Positions 36,490 to 45,548 of a DNA stretch of 64,000 bases are shown one piece after another. Under the pieces are notes generated by a model that saw only the letters and a program-made list of their open reading frames with translations, did no database searches and was not told the origin of the DNA. Positions within the stretch are counted from its first letter, which is position 1. Each line of letters begins with the position of its first letter. The stretch covers positions 1 to 64,000 of the forward strand of contig NZ_BMNH01000034.1 in NCBI RefSeq assembly GCF_014646355.1, read 5' to 3'. The DNA is from Nonomuraea cavernae (GTDB taxonomy: Bacteria > Actinomycetota > Actinomycetes > Streptosporangiales > Streptosporangiaceae). A program made the position numbers and the translations under genes.

Positions 36490-37437
36490 ATGTCGCGCCG
36501 TAAGACCGAGCGGTTGCTGAACCTCGTGATCTGCCTGCTCGCGACCAGGCGCCCGCTGTCGGCCGAGCAGATCCGCCACGCCGTCCCCGGCTACGACCGC
36601 GAGGGCGACGAGGCGTTCCAGCGCATGTTCGAGCGTGACAAGAACGAGCTGCGCGAGATCGGCATCCCCATCGACGTGGTGCGCGACCCGTGGGAGGACG
36701 AGCCCGGCTACCGCATCGAGCGCGCCTCCTACGAGCTGCCGGAGATCACCCTCGAACCCGACGAGGCGGCCGTGCTCGGCCTGGCCGCCCAGGTGTGGCA
36801 GCGGGCCAGCCTCGCCGAGGCCGCCTCCGGCGCGCTGCTCAAGCTGCGCGCGGGCGGCGTGGCCACCGACGACCCGGCCGGCGGCGCGCTGGAGCTCCGG
36901 GTCGACACCCGCGACCCGGCCTTCCCGGCCCTGTGGAACGCCGTCCGCGACCGGCGGGCGGTGCGCTTCGACTACCGCGGCGCCGGCAGCGAGAGCGTAC
37001 GCGGCCGCACGGTCGAGCCCTGGGGCGTGGTCAGCCGGCGCGGCCGCTGGTACCTCGCCGGCTTCGACCGCGACCGCGCCGCGCCCCGCGCCTTCCGGCT
37101 CAGCCGCATCACCGGGCAGGTCACGACCGTGGGCCGGCCGGGAGCCGTCGAGGTGCCGGCCGGGGTCGACCTGCGGGACATGGTGGGCTTCCCCGACGAG
37201 GCGATGGAGGAGCGCGTGGCCGTGATCCGGGTCCGCCAGGGCACCTGTGAGGGGCTGCGCCAGCTGGCCAGGGCCGTCTATCCGGGCACCGACGGCTGGG
37301 ACGAGGCCGAGCTGACCTTCGCCGACCCCGAGCGGCTGGCCGGATGGATGGCCAGCCTGGGCTCCGACGTCGAGGTGGCCGGGCCGCCCGACGCCCGCGA
37401 GGCCGTCATCCGGCGACTGAAAGGGGCACTGGCGTGA
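36490..37437 (+). CDS. pafB: WYL-domain transcription activator PafB
   Basis: A 315-aa regulator. It has an N-terminal winged helix (about 1-75, RRKTERLLNLVICLLATRRPLSAEQIR), a middle WYL domain (about 140-235, with FDYRG, VEPWGVVSRRGRWYLAGFDRDR and RLSRI) and a C-terminal extension domain. In mycobacteria PafB and PafC form a heterodimer that activates the LexA/RecA-independent DNA-damage regulon. Its GTGA overlap with pafC supports equimolar synthesis. AGGAGG precedes the ATG. Confidence 0.95.
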   Translation: MSRRKTERLLNLVICLLATRRPLSAEQIRHAVPGYDREGDEAFQRMFERDKNELREIGIPIDVVRDPWEDEPGYRIERASYELPEITLEPDEAAVLGLAAQVWQRASLAEAASGALLKLRAGGVATDDPAGGALELRVDTRDPAFPALWNAVRDRRAVRFDYRGAGSESVRGRTVEPWGVVSRRGRWYLAGFDRDRAAPRAFRLSRITGQVTTVGRPGAVEVPAGVDLRDMVGFPDEAMEERVAVIRVRQGTCEGLRQLARAVYPGTDGWDEAELTFADPERLAGWMASLGSDVEVAGPPDAREAVIRRLKGALA

Positions 37438-38399
37438 GCGGATCCGCCGACCGGCTGCCGAGACTGCTGGCGCTCGTCCCCTACCTGATGTCGCATCCGG
37501 GCGCGCAGGTCGGCGAGGTGGCCGAGGTGTTCGGGCTGAGCGAGAAGCAGCTCATCGACGACCTGCAGCTGGTGTGGATGTGCGGGCTGCCGGGGCACAC
37601 GCCCGGCGACCTGATCGACGTGTCCTGGGACGGCGGCGAGATCCTCATCGACAACGCCGACACCATCGCCAGGCCGCTGCGGCTCGGCATCGACGAGGCC
37701 AGCGCGCTGCTGGTGGCGCTGCGCATGCTGGCCGCGATGCCCGAGCTGGCCGAGGTGCCGGGCGACGCGTTGCCCCGGGTGGTGGCCAAGCTGGAGCGGG
37801 CCGCCGGCGAGGGCGCCGCCGCCGTGAGCAGCCAGGTCGCCGTCGACGTCGACGCCGCCCCCGACGCGCTGCCCCGGGTCCGTGAGGGGCTCACCAGGCG
37901 GCGCAGGCTGTCGCTGCGCTACTACGTGCCCGGCCGCGACGAGGTGACGCCGCGTGAGGTCGACCCGATGCGGGTGGTGATCGTCGACGGCCGCACCTAC
38001 CTGGAGGGCTGGTGCTACCGGGCCGAGGCCATGCGGTTGTTCCGGCTCGACCGGATGCTCGGCGTGGAGGTGCTCGACGTGCCCGCCGACCCGCCCGCCG
38101 AGGCCGAGCCGATCGACGTCGCCCAGGGCGTCTTCCGGCCGTCGCCCACCGACGAGCTGGTCGAGCTGGAGGTGACCGCCGCCGGGCGCTGGGTGGCCGA
38201 GTACTACCCGTGCGAGAAGGTCACCGAGCTGGGCGAGGGGCGGCTGCGGGTGGCGCTGCGCGCCCGTGACGAGGACTGGATCCTCAAGCTGGCGCTGCGG
38301 CTGGGCGACACCGGCCGGGTGGTGTCGCCGCCCGCCATGGCCGAGCGGGTGCGCGAGGAGGCCGAGCGGGCCCTGACGCTGTACTCTCAGCGGTCATGA
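37434..38399 (+). CDS. pafC: WYL-domain transcription activator PafC
   Basis: A 321-aa partner of PafB with the same fold. The N-terminal winged-helix region reads RLPRLLALVPYLMSHPGAQVGEVAEVFGLSEKQL. The WYL domain (about 150-245) has SLRYYVPGRDEVTPREVDPMRVVIVDGRTYLEGWCYRAEAMRLFRLDRM. The GTG at 37434 overlaps the pafB stop. Its own stop overlaps the ATG of a 55-aa membrane protein, so three genes are translationally coupled. Confidence 0.95.
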   Translation: MSGSADRLPRLLALVPYLMSHPGAQVGEVAEVFGLSEKQLIDDLQLVWMCGLPGHTPGDLIDVSWDGGEILIDNADTIARPLRLGIDEASALLVALRMLAAMPELAEVPGDALPRVVAKLERAAGEGAAAVSSQVAVDVDAAPDALPRVREGLTRRRRLSLRYYVPGRDEVTPREVDPMRVVIVDGRTYLEGWCYRAEAMRLFRLDRMLGVEVLDVPADPPAEAEPIDVAQGVFRPSPTDELVELEVTAAGRWVAEYYPCEKVTELGEGRLRVALRARDEDWILKLALRLGDTGRVVSPPAMAERVREEAERALTLYSQRS

Positions 38400-38563
38400 C
38401 CTGGATCTTCCTGGCCACCGGGCTCGGCGTCGCCGGGGTGGCCGTGCTGGCCGTCTCGGGTGCGCGGGTCCTCACCGCGGCACGTAGTCTGAACAGGGAA
38501 GTCGCCGCGGCCCACGCCCAGATGGAGCCGAGGCGAGTCAGATTGAGGCCGCCTGAGGGATGA
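38396..38563 (+). CDS. 55-aa membrane protein between pafC and tatA
   Basis: A small protein starting with ATG 38396, which overlaps the pafC stop (ATGA). One membrane helix spans about residues 4-22 (IFLATGLGVAGVAVLAV). A short amphipathic, Arg-rich tail follows (TAARSLNREVAAAHAQ). The shape, helix plus short charged tail, resembles TatA-like or small accessory membrane proteins, but the sequence is not TatA. Its position between pafC and tatA and the tight coupling argue for a real gene. Function unknown. Confidence 0.65.
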   Translation: MTWIFLATGLGVAGVAVLAVSGARVLTAARSLNREVAAAHAQMEPRRVRLRPPEG

Positions 38564-38626
38564 GACTTATCGTCCGGCGGCGTACGATCGTGGCTGAAAA
38601 CGCACTTAGCTTGGTGAGGATGTCAC

Positions 38627-38974
38627 ATGGGGCAACTCGGAGTTCCCGAACTTCTGATCATCGCAGTCGTGCTCATCATGCTCTTCGGCGCCAAGAAGCT
38701 GCCGGAGATGGCGCGAGGGGTCGGCAGGTCGCTGCGCATCTTCAAGTCGGAGACGGCGAAGCTGCGCGACGACGACGAGGACGGCCAGACCACGGTTCAG
38801 GCGCAGGCCCAGACGCAGCCACAGGCGCAGCCGGTCACGCCGCAGCAGATCCCCGCCGCTCCTCCGGTGGCGGCCCCCGCGCTCTCGGCCGAGGAGCAGG
38901 CACGCCAGCTTGAGGAGCAGGCGGCCAGGCTTCGCGCGTCCGCCGCCGCGGGCAAGGCCGACAAGCAAGTCTGA
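38627..38974 (+). CDS. tatA: Sec-independent protein translocase subunit TatA
   Basis: A 115-aa pore-forming Tat component. It has a short N-terminus (MGQLGVPELLIIAVVLIMLFGAKKLPEMARGVG) with one membrane helix, the conserved FGxKKLPE hinge, an amphipathic helix to about residue 45 (SLRIFKSETAKL), and a Gln/Pro/Ala-rich cytoplasmic tail. Partner of TatC encoded 31 bases downstream; no tatB is seen nearby. Confidence 0.96.
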   Translation: MGQLGVPELLIIAVVLIMLFGAKKLPEMARGVGRSLRIFKSETAKLRDDDEDGQTTVQAQAQTQPQAQPVTPQQIPAAPPVAAPALSAEEQARQLEEQAARLRASAAAGKADKQV

Positions 38975-39005
38975 CCCGATCCCTCCTCGTCACCTGGACT
39001 GCTGA

Positions 39006-39863
39006 ATGGCGCTGCTCAGACGGTCGAGCCGCAAGGTCCCGCCCCCGGCCGTGGACGCCGAGGGGCGCATGCCGCTGATGGAGCACCTGCGCGAGTTGCG
39101 CAACCGGCTGCTCATCGCGGTCCTCGCGGTCGGTGTGGGCATCATCATCGGCTGGATCCTGTTCGATCCGGTGTGGGAGTTCCTCAAGGCCCCCTACTGT
39201 GAGACGGTCCAGTCCCGCCAGCTCAACGGGCGATGCAGCCTCACCTACGGCGGCATCTTCCAGTCCTTCTTCATCACCCTGAAGGTCTCGGCGATGGTCG
39301 GTCTCATCGTGGCCTCGCCCGTCTGGCTCTACCAGATCTGGGCGTTCGTCACGCCGGCCCTCTACCGCAACGAGAAGCGCTACTCCATGGGCTTCCTCGC
39401 CCTGGCGATCCCGCTCTTCCTGCTCGGCGCGGTCCTGGCCTACATCATCATCGACACCAGCCTGTCCTTCCTGCTGAGCTTCTCGCTCGAGGACACGGTC
39501 GCCACCATCCAGATCGACGACTACCTCGACTACATCCTGATCATGTTGCTGATCTTCGGGGTGTCGTTCGAGCTGCCGCTCCTGCTGGTGTTCCTCAACA
39601 TCATCGGGGTGCTGCCGCACGCCACGGTCAAGAAGCACCGCCGGATGGTCATCTTCCTGATGTTCGTGTTCGGCGCGGTCATCACGCCCGGCGGCGAGCC
39701 CATCGCGATGATGGCGCTGGCCCTGCCGATGATCCTCCTGTTCGCGGCGGCCGAGCTGTTCATGTTCCTGCGCGAGAAGCGCCGGCCCGCCGGTGAGGAC
39801 TTCTCGCACCTGGACGACGACGAGGCCTCGCCGCTGGAAGAGGATTCCGATCGCGCCACTTAG
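39006..39863 (+). CDS. tatC: Sec-independent protein translocase subunit TatC
   Basis: A 285-aa Tat receptor with six membrane helices. Diagnostic N-terminal motif MPLMEHLRELRNRLLIAVLAV (signal-peptide contact Glu in HLRELR) and the loop YQIWAFVTPALYRNEKR are present. It has a charged C-terminal tail rich in Asp/Glu (HLDDDEASPLEEDS). It recognises twin-arginine signal peptides and assembles TatA. Ends 17 bases before the lipid-kinase-like gene. Confidence 0.96.
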   Translation: MALLRRSSRKVPPPAVDAEGRMPLMEHLRELRNRLLIAVLAVGVGIIIGWILFDPVWEFLKAPYCETVQSRQLNGRCSLTYGGIFQSFFITLKVSAMVGLIVASPVWLYQIWAFVTPALYRNEKRYSMGFLALAIPLFLLGAVLAYIIIDTSLSFLLSFSLEDTVATIQIDDYLDYILIMLLIFGVSFELPLLLVFLNIIGVLPHATVKKHRRMVIFLMFVFGAVITPGGEPIAMMALALPMILLFAAAELFMFLREKRRPAGEDFSHLDDDEASPLEEDSDRAT

Positions 39864-39867
39864 ACGA

Positions 39868-39873
39868 TAAGTT
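39868..39873 (+). promoter_or_regulatory. Leaderless-type promoter of the diacylglycerol-kinase-like gene
   Basis: TAAGTT lies 7 bases before GTG 39881, with TTCCGA (39845-39850) 17 bases upstream as a possible -35. No ribosome site is present. Confidence 0.4.
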
Positions 39874-39880
39874 CCGGGGC

Positions 39881-40765
39881 GTGCCCCCTCAACTCGCCCT
39901 GCTCGTCAATCCGGCCGCACGCGGCGGCCGGGCGCTGCGCCTGCTCGAACCCGTGGTCCGCCGGCTGCGCGCGGGCGGAGCCGACGTGTCGGTGATCGCC
40001 GGCCGCGACGCCACGGACGCCCTCGAACGAGCCTGCACCGCCGTGGCCGAACGCCCCGACGCCCTGGTCGCCTTCGGCGGCGACGGCCTGGTGCACCTGG
40101 CCGTCCAGGCCGTGGCGGGCACCGACGTGCCGCTCGGGATCATCCCGGCCGGGACGGGCAACGACATCGCCGCCGCCCTGGGCCTGCCGCGCGGGGATGC
40201 GATGGCCGCCGCGCGCACCGTGCTGCGGATGAAGTCGCGGCTGATCGACGCCGTCCGGGTCCGGGCCGGCGACGCCGACGAGCTGTACGCCGGGGTGATG
40301 TGCTGCGGGTTCGACTCGCGGGTCAACGAGCGGGCCAACCGGCTCACCTGGCCGCCCGGCATGGCCCGCTACCTGGTGGCCATGGCCGAGGAACTGCGCC
40401 GGTTCCGGCCCATCCCGTTCCGGATCACGCTCGACGGCGAGACGGTCGAGCGGGAGGCCATGCTGGTCGCGGTGGGCAACACCCGGTCCTACGGCGCGGG
40501 CATGCGGGTGTGCCCCGACGCGCTGCCCGACGACGGGCTGCTCGACGTGATGGTGCTGGGAGCGGTCGGCAAGGGCGAGTTCCTGCGGGTCTTCCCCAGC
40601 GTCTACCGCGGGACCCATGTGACCCACCCCGCCGTGTCGATCACGCGGGCCAGGAGTGTCCGGCTGGAGGCGTACGACGTGGTGGCCTACGCCGACGGCG
40701 AACGCGTGGGGCCGGTGCCCGTCACCTGCGACGTGCGGCCGGGAGCGCTCCGCGTCATCGCCTGA
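39881..40765 (+). CDS. Diacylglycerol kinase-family lipid kinase
   Basis: A 294-aa soluble lipid kinase of the DAGK_cat family (DgkB/YegS-type). ATP-binding signatures are NPAARGGRA near the start, FGGDGLVHLAVQAV (about 64-77) and IIPAGTGNDIAAALGLPRG (about 88-106). The C-terminal beta-sandwich includes DDGLLDVMVLG. The likely role is phosphorylating diacylglycerol for phospholipid recycling, although a sphingoid or other lipid cannot be excluded. GTG start, apparently leaderless. Confidence 0.88.
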   Translation: MPPQLALLVNPAARGGRALRLLEPVVRRLRAGGADVSVIAGRDATDALERACTAVAERPDALVAFGGDGLVHLAVQAVAGTDVPLGIIPAGTGNDIAAALGLPRGDAMAAARTVLRMKSRLIDAVRVRAGDADELYAGVMCCGFDSRVNERANRLTWPPGMARYLVAMAEELRRFRPIPFRITLDGETVEREAMLVAVGNTRSYGAGMRVCPDALPDDGLLDVMVLGAVGKGEFLRVFPSVYRGTHVTHPAVSITRARSVRLEAYDVVAYADGERVGPVPVTCDVRPGALRVIA

Positions 40766-40849
40766 GGTCTACAGCGCGCCGCGTCATCACTTGAGATCTA
40801 CCTTGTAAAGGCGTCAGCCGGGCAGGACGGACCGGAAAGACGATTTCGG

Positions 40850-40855
40850 TAGGCT
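40850..40855 (+). promoter_or_regulatory. Leaderless-type -10 element of helY
   Basis: TAGGCT lies 6 bases before the helY ATG at 40862. No ribosome site is visible. Confidence 0.4.
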
Positions 40856-40861
40856 GGCGTC

Positions 40862-43585
40862 ATGACAACGCCAGCGGAACGCTACGCGGCCTTCCGTGAA
40901 AAGTACGGTGACGACGGGCCCGCTCTCAGATCGTTCCGCGATCTGTACGAGTTCGAGCTCGACGACTTCCAGATCGACGCCTGCCGCGCCCTCGAAGCGG
41001 GCGACGGGGTCCTGGTGGCCGCCCCCACCGGCTCCGGCAAGACGGTCGTCGGAGAGTTCGCCGTCCACCTGGCCCTGGAGCAGGGGCGCAAGTGCTTCTA
41101 CACCACCCCGATCAAGGCGCTGTCCAACCAGAAGTACAACGACCTGGTCAAACGCTACGGCACCGCCAAGGTGGGCCTGCTGACCGGCGACAACAGCGTC
41201 AACGGCGAGGCTCCGATCGTGGTCATGACCACCGAGGTGCTGCGCAACATGCTCTACGCCGGGTCGGCGACGCTGGCCGGGCTGGGGTTCGCCGTGATGG
41301 ACGAGGTCCACTACCTGGCCGACCGGTTCCGTGGGGCGGTGTGGGAGGAGGTCATCATCCACCTGCCCGAGTCGGTCCGGCTGGCGGCGCTGTCGGCCAC
41401 GGTCAGCAACGCCGAGGAGTTCGGCGAGTGGCTCGGCGAGGTGCGCGGTGACACCACGGTCATCGTCGACGAGCACCGGCCGGTGCCGCTGTGGCAGCAC
41501 ATGATGGTCGGCAACCTCATCTACGACCTGTTCATGCCCGACGACGAGACGCCCCGCATCAACCCCACCCTGATGCGGGTCACGCGGGACGCCGAGCGGC
41601 TCACCGCCGGCCGCGGCCGACGCGGCAACGGCCGGCCGTCGCGCTCGCGCCCGCCGGACCGCACCCAGGTGATCGAGAAGCTCGACGCCGAGGGGCTGCT
41701 GCCCGCGATCACGTTCATCTTCTCCCGGGCCGGCTGCGACGCGGCCGTCCAGCAGTGCCTCAACGCCGGGATCCGGCTCACCACCGAGCGGGAGCGTCAC
41801 GAGATCCGCCAGCTCGTCGACGAGCGGACCGCGCACCTGCCCGACGAGGACCTGGCGGTGCTCGGCTACCTGGAGTGGCGCGACGGCCTGGAGCGCGGGC
41901 TCGCCGCCCACCACGCGGGCATGCTGCCGGCGTTCAAGGAAGTGGTCGAGGAGCTGTTCACCCGCGGGCTGGTCAAGGCGGTGTTCGCCACCGAGACGCT
42001 GGCGCTCGGCATCAACATGCCCGCGCGCAGCGTGGTGATCGAGAAGCTCGACAAGTGGAACGGCGAGACCCACGCCGACCTCACACCGGGCGAATACACG
42101 CAGCTGACCGGCCGGGCCGGGCGGCGCGGCATCGACATCGAGGGTCACGCCGTGGTGCTCTGGCAGCTCGGCATGGACCCCCTGTCGGTGGCCGGGCTGG
42201 CCGGCACCCGCACCTACCCGCTGCGCTCCAGCTTCCAGCCGTCCTACAACATGGCCGTCAACCTGGTCGGCCAGTTCGGCCGCGAGCGCGCCCGCACCCT
42301 GCTGGAGGAGTCGTTCGCGCAGTTCCAGGCCGACCGGGCGGTCGTCGGGCTGGCCAAGCAGCTGCGCAAGCACGAGGAGGCGCTCGAGGGCTACCAGGAG
42401 GCGATGACCTGCCACCTGGGCGACTTCACCGAGTACGCCGGGCTGCGCCGCCGTCTGTCCGACCGCGAGGCGCAGCTGGCCAAGCAGCGTGGCGCCGCGC
42501 GGCGGGCGGCGGCCGTGCGGTCGCTGGAGGCGCTGCAGCCGGGCGACGTCATCCGGGTGCCCGGCGGGCGCCGGGCGGGGCTGGCGATCGTGCTCGACCC
42601 GGGCCGCAACCCGCGCGGCTACGGCCCCAGCCCGCTGGTGCTGACGATCGGCAAGCAGGTCAAGAAGCTCGACCCGGCCGACTTCCCGGTGCCCGTCGAG
42701 CCGATCGAGAAGCTGCGCATCCCGAAGAACTTCAACGGCCGCTCGCCCAAGGAGCGGGCCAACCTCGTCTCGACGCTGCTCGCCAAGCTCGGCGACCGTG
42801 ACCTGGGCAAGCCGCCCAGGGCGCGCGACCACGCGGTGGAGGACGACGAGATCAACGAGCTGCGCCGCCGCATCCGCCAGCACCCCTGCCACGGCTGCGA
42901 CGAGCGCGAGGACCACGCCCGCTGGGCGGAGCGCTATCACAAGCTGCTGCGCGAGACCGAGGGGCTGCGCCGGCGCGTCGAGGGCCGCTCCCACGTCATC
43001 TCCCGCACCTTCGACCGCATCTGCTCGGTGCTGGAGCAGCTCGGCTACCTGCGCGGCGAGACCGTCACCGAGGAGGGCCGCCGCCTTGGCCGCCTCTACA
43101 CCGAGCTCGACCTGCTCACCGCCGAGTGCCTGCGCAGCGGGCTGTGGGAGGAGCTCGACCCGGCGGAGCTCGCGGCGTGCGTGTCGGCGTTGGTGTTCGA
43201 GTCGCGGCAGGCCGACGACGCCCGCCGTCCCAAGATCCCGGCGGGGCGCACACAGGACGCGCTCACCTCGATGGTCCGGCTCTGGGGCGAGCTGGAGGGC
43301 ATCGAGTCCGACCACGGCCTGGAGACCATCCGCGAGCCCGACCTGGGCTTCGCCTGGGCGGCGTTCCGGTGGACCAAGGGCCACAGCCTCGACGCGGTCC
43401 TCATGGACGGCGTCAACGGGAGCGAGCTGGCCGCGGGCGACTTCGTCCGGTGGATCAAGCAGCTGATGGATCTCCTCGGCCAGCTGGGCAACGCCGTGCC
43501 GGAGGGCAGCAAGATCAAGCAGACGGCGACCAAGGCCATGGACGCCATGCGCCGCGGGGTGGTGGCCTACTCCTCGCTCACCTGA
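40862..43585 (+). CDS. helY: Ski2/Mtr4-like RNA helicase HelY
   Basis: A 907-aa superfamily-2 helicase. Motif I is VAAPTGSGKTVVGEFA (about 55-70), motif II VMDEVHYL, motif III LSATVSNAEEF, and motif VI LTGRAGRRGID (about 418-428). The first two RecA folds are followed by a beta-barrel/stalk-like insertion (about 520-660) and a helical C-terminal domain (DSHCT), as in eukaryotic Ski2/Mtr4. Mycobacterial HelY lies in the same position after tatC. It may feed RNA to exoribonucleases; one (RNB) is encoded 2.4 kb away. Confidence 0.94.
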   Translation: MTTPAERYAAFREKYGDDGPALRSFRDLYEFELDDFQIDACRALEAGDGVLVAAPTGSGKTVVGEFAVHLALEQGRKCFYTTPIKALSNQKYNDLVKRYGTAKVGLLTGDNSVNGEAPIVVMTTEVLRNMLYAGSATLAGLGFAVMDEVHYLADRFRGAVWEEVIIHLPESVRLAALSATVSNAEEFGEWLGEVRGDTTVIVDEHRPVPLWQHMMVGNLIYDLFMPDDETPRINPTLMRVTRDAERLTAGRGRRGNGRPSRSRPPDRTQVIEKLDAEGLLPAITFIFSRAGCDAAVQQCLNAGIRLTTERERHEIRQLVDERTAHLPDEDLAVLGYLEWRDGLERGLAAHHAGMLPAFKEVVEELFTRGLVKAVFATETLALGINMPARSVVIEKLDKWNGETHADLTPGEYTQLTGRAGRRGIDIEGHAVVLWQLGMDPLSVAGLAGTRTYPLRSSFQPSYNMAVNLVGQFGRERARTLLEESFAQFQADRAVVGLAKQLRKHEEALEGYQEAMTCHLGDFTEYAGLRRRLSDREAQLAKQRGAARRAAAVRSLEALQPGDVIRVPGGRRAGLAIVLDPGRNPRGYGPSPLVLTIGKQVKKLDPADFPVPVEPIEKLRIPKNFNGRSPKERANLVSTLLAKLGDRDLGKPPRARDHAVEDDEINELRRRIRQHPCHGCDEREDHARWAERYHKLLRETEGLRRRVEGRSHVISRTFDRICSVLEQLGYLRGETVTEEGRRLGRLYTELDLLTAECLRSGLWEELDPAELAACVSALVFESRQADDARRPKIPAGRTQDALTSMVRLWGELEGIESDHGLETIREPDLGFAWAAFRWTKGHSLDAVLMDGVNGSELAAGDFVRWIKQLMDLLGQLGNAVPEGSKIKQTATKAMDAMRRGVVAYSSLT

Positions 43586-43596
43586 CGTCCTCCGAC

Positions 43597-43624
43597 GGCC
43601 GGGCGGCGTACTGACCGCCCGGTC
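43597..43624 (+). terminator. Terminator after helY
   Basis: GGCCGGGCGG (43597-43606) pairs with CCGCCCGGTC (43615-43624) over 10 bp with one G-T wobble; loop of 8. It begins 12 bases after the stop codon. Confidence 0.65.
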
Positions 43625-43780
43625 AAGGTGATGTCATCGTGGGTCTACGCAACGTCACCGTTCGGGCGGTTTTCCGGCTGGGAGCGGCGGAAATCCCCAT
43701 GTCGCAAGCTCGGCCCAGTCCTCTCGGATCCGCCGCGAAGCCCGCCCACGCGGCGTCCGGCCATCCCCCTGGAGGTTGCC

Positions 43781-43951
43781 ATGTTCGCCCTCGTCGCCGC
43801 CCTGCTGTTCGTGCTCGCCCTCATCTTCGAGATCGCCGACGTCGCCGTGGGCGGCGTGCTCACCGTCACCACGCTCGCCCTCGCGGGCCTGGTCTGCGTC
43901 GCCCTCCATCTGATGGGCCTCGGAGCGGGATGGCGGCCGCTCCGCAAGTGA
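43781..43951 (+). CDS. 56-aa membrane protein, unknown function
   Basis: A small hydrophobic protein with two membrane helices (about residues 2-21 and 25-47) and a basic end (GWRPLRK). GGAGG lies 5 bases before the ATG. An upstream in-frame start at 43628 would add an unlikely Pro/Arg-rich segment. It is isolated between the helY terminator and the convergent two-gene island. Family not recognised. Confidence 0.55.
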   Translation: MFALVAALLFVLALIFEIADVAVGGVLTVTTLALAGLVCVALHLMGLGAGWRPLRK

Positions 43952-43997
43952 CCGCCTCACCTGGCCGCGTCCGGACCCCGGGCGCGGCCTCGTCATG

Positions 43998-45548
43998 TCA
44001 GACGGCCCGTCGGCCTGCTGGGCCGGCGGCGAGGATGTTCCTGCGGATCGCGGCCAGGGCCCGATCGGTCTGGGAGAGCTGGATGCGGTAGTCCTTGGCG
44101 CTGTTCTCGTCCCGGATCGTGGTGGTGACGTCGAACCGATCGCTGGGGACGATGAGCGTGAACCGCTCAGCGAGGGGCGTCGTAGGCGTGGAATCCGCGT
44201 CCACGAAGGTATAGTCCTCCTCTTTGTTCTGCTCGGGCTCCGCCTGTTTCGCCTTGGACGCGGTCTTCTCACGGGAGGTGGGCAGCGGGACGGTTCTGAC
44301 GCTCACCGAGACGATGTCGCCGTACCTGTATTCGCTGGTCTGCTCGGCCGCCTCGCGACGTCCCGTGATCGCATCGAGAGTCGTGCGGTAGGCGCCGAGC
44401 TTTCGTTCCGTCATGAACAGGACGAAGACCCCGTACCTCGAAGCGAAGAAGCGGCCGTTGGGGTGCTGTGCCATCTTCGTCCTGGACGATCTCTGCTCCT
44501 CCGGACCCATGATCACGAACGGGCTGATGTACCGGCCGGTTCCCGTGACGAGCTCGCCGCGGAGAATCCCCAGCCGGTCGAGTGCCCGCTGCTGGATGAC
44601 GGCGAGGTCGCCGCGCAACCACCTGTCGATCTGGTCGGCGGTGGGCAGTTGGTCGAGATACCCGCGGTACCGCTGCTCCTGCTCCCGCACCTCCGTGTCA
44701 TAGCGGCGCTCGATCGCCGCATTGCGGATCGCGGTGGCGACGATCCAGCCGGCGCAGCAGATCGTGCCGCCGATCGCGAGGACCATGACGTACGGCAGCG
44801 GGGAGAACGGGCTCCAGGCGTGGGCCACTTGCCCGAGCACGAGCAGCGTGATCGCCAGTGTGGCGAGTGCGACGCACAGGCCGAGGACGGGCGTTGAGTG
44901 ACTCAGCCGGTAGGGCGGGGCGGGTTCACGGGGCGGTGGCGAGAACAGGGTTCTCATGCGTCGTTCGCGGTCGCGTTGCTCGTCGTCGTTCAGCAGGGCG
45001 AGCTCGCCTGTTCCGCCTGGCCTGCCGGGGTTGGCCAGGCGCTCCAGCTTGAGCCAGGTGGGTGATTCGTCCACGGTGATGGACTCGACGATCATCCTGG
45101 CCCGTTCGGTCGAGATCGTGTCCGCCGCGGCGGACAGGCGTTTCGTGTACAACTCTGGTTCCTGCCGGTGCAGGTGGTTCAGGTCCTCGTCGATGATGGC
45201 GAGCAGCGCGGCGGCGCACGACAGCGCGGGATCGTCACTGTAGGCGTTGTCCAGCCGCGTGCGGACCCGGCCCAGGTGGCCGTCCGGATGATCGCGGGGG
45301 CGCTTGCCCTGCAGATCTGCCAGGGCGTACTCGACGAACACCACTCCGGCTGGATCACGCGCGTGTGCGATATGGTCGGCGTAATGCTTGACGGCTATCT
45401 CCCAGTCATGCCGTTTCAAGGCGTCCCTCGCCGCCGTCAAATTCCGCGCGGGATCCTGGCCGGTGTAGTAATTGTGCTGAGTGTATTGCTGCTTACCTAT
45501 GTTGCCATAATTGTGGATGTTCTGGTGATCCTCCGGCATGTCGGTCAC
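43998..45548 (-). CDS. Two-span membrane protein with N-terminal NYG/Q-motif, unknown function
   Basis: A 516-aa protein. Residues 9-29 hold an Asn/Tyr/Gln-rich segment (IHNYGNIGKQQYTQHNYY) similar to the N-terminus of the upstream partner. A helical, TPR-like region follows (about 33-175). Then come two membrane spans (about 219-241 and 251-274) and a cytoplasmic region ending in a beta-rich module (about 345-500) that could be a PH-like or other sandwich domain. The ATG overlaps the stop of the 113-aa gene (ATGA), so the pair is coupled. I do not recognise the family; it may be a signalling or effector membrane protein. Confidence 0.7.
   Translation of the reverse strand: MTDMPEDHQNIHNYGNIGKQQYTQHNYYTGQDPARNLTAARDALKRHDWEIAVKHYADHIAHARDPAGVVFVEYALADLQGKRPRDHPDGHLGRVRTRLDNAYSDDPALSCAAALLAIIDEDLNHLHRQEPELYTKRLSAAADTISTERARMIVESITVDESPTWLKLERLANPGRPGGTGELALLNDDEQRDRERRMRTLFSPPPREPAPPYRLSHSTPVLGLCVALATLAITLLVLGQVAHAWSPFSPLPYVMVLAIGGTICCAGWIVATAIRNAAIERRYDTEVREQEQRYRGYLDQLPTADQIDRWLRGDLAVIQQRALDRLGILRGELVTGTGRYISPFVIMGPEEQRSSRTKMAQHPNGRFFASRYGVFVLFMTERKLGAYRTTLDAITGRREAAEQTSEYRYGDIVSVSVRTVPLPTSREKTASKAKQAEPEQNKEEDYTFVDADSTPTTPLAERFTLIVPSDRFDVTTTIRDENSAKDYRIQLSQTDRALAAIRRNILAAGPAGRRAV

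Noticed and set aside
40814..43384. 856-codon minus-strand frame opposite helY
   Set aside because: Shadow of the helicase gene; no recognisable domains, strongly biased composition.
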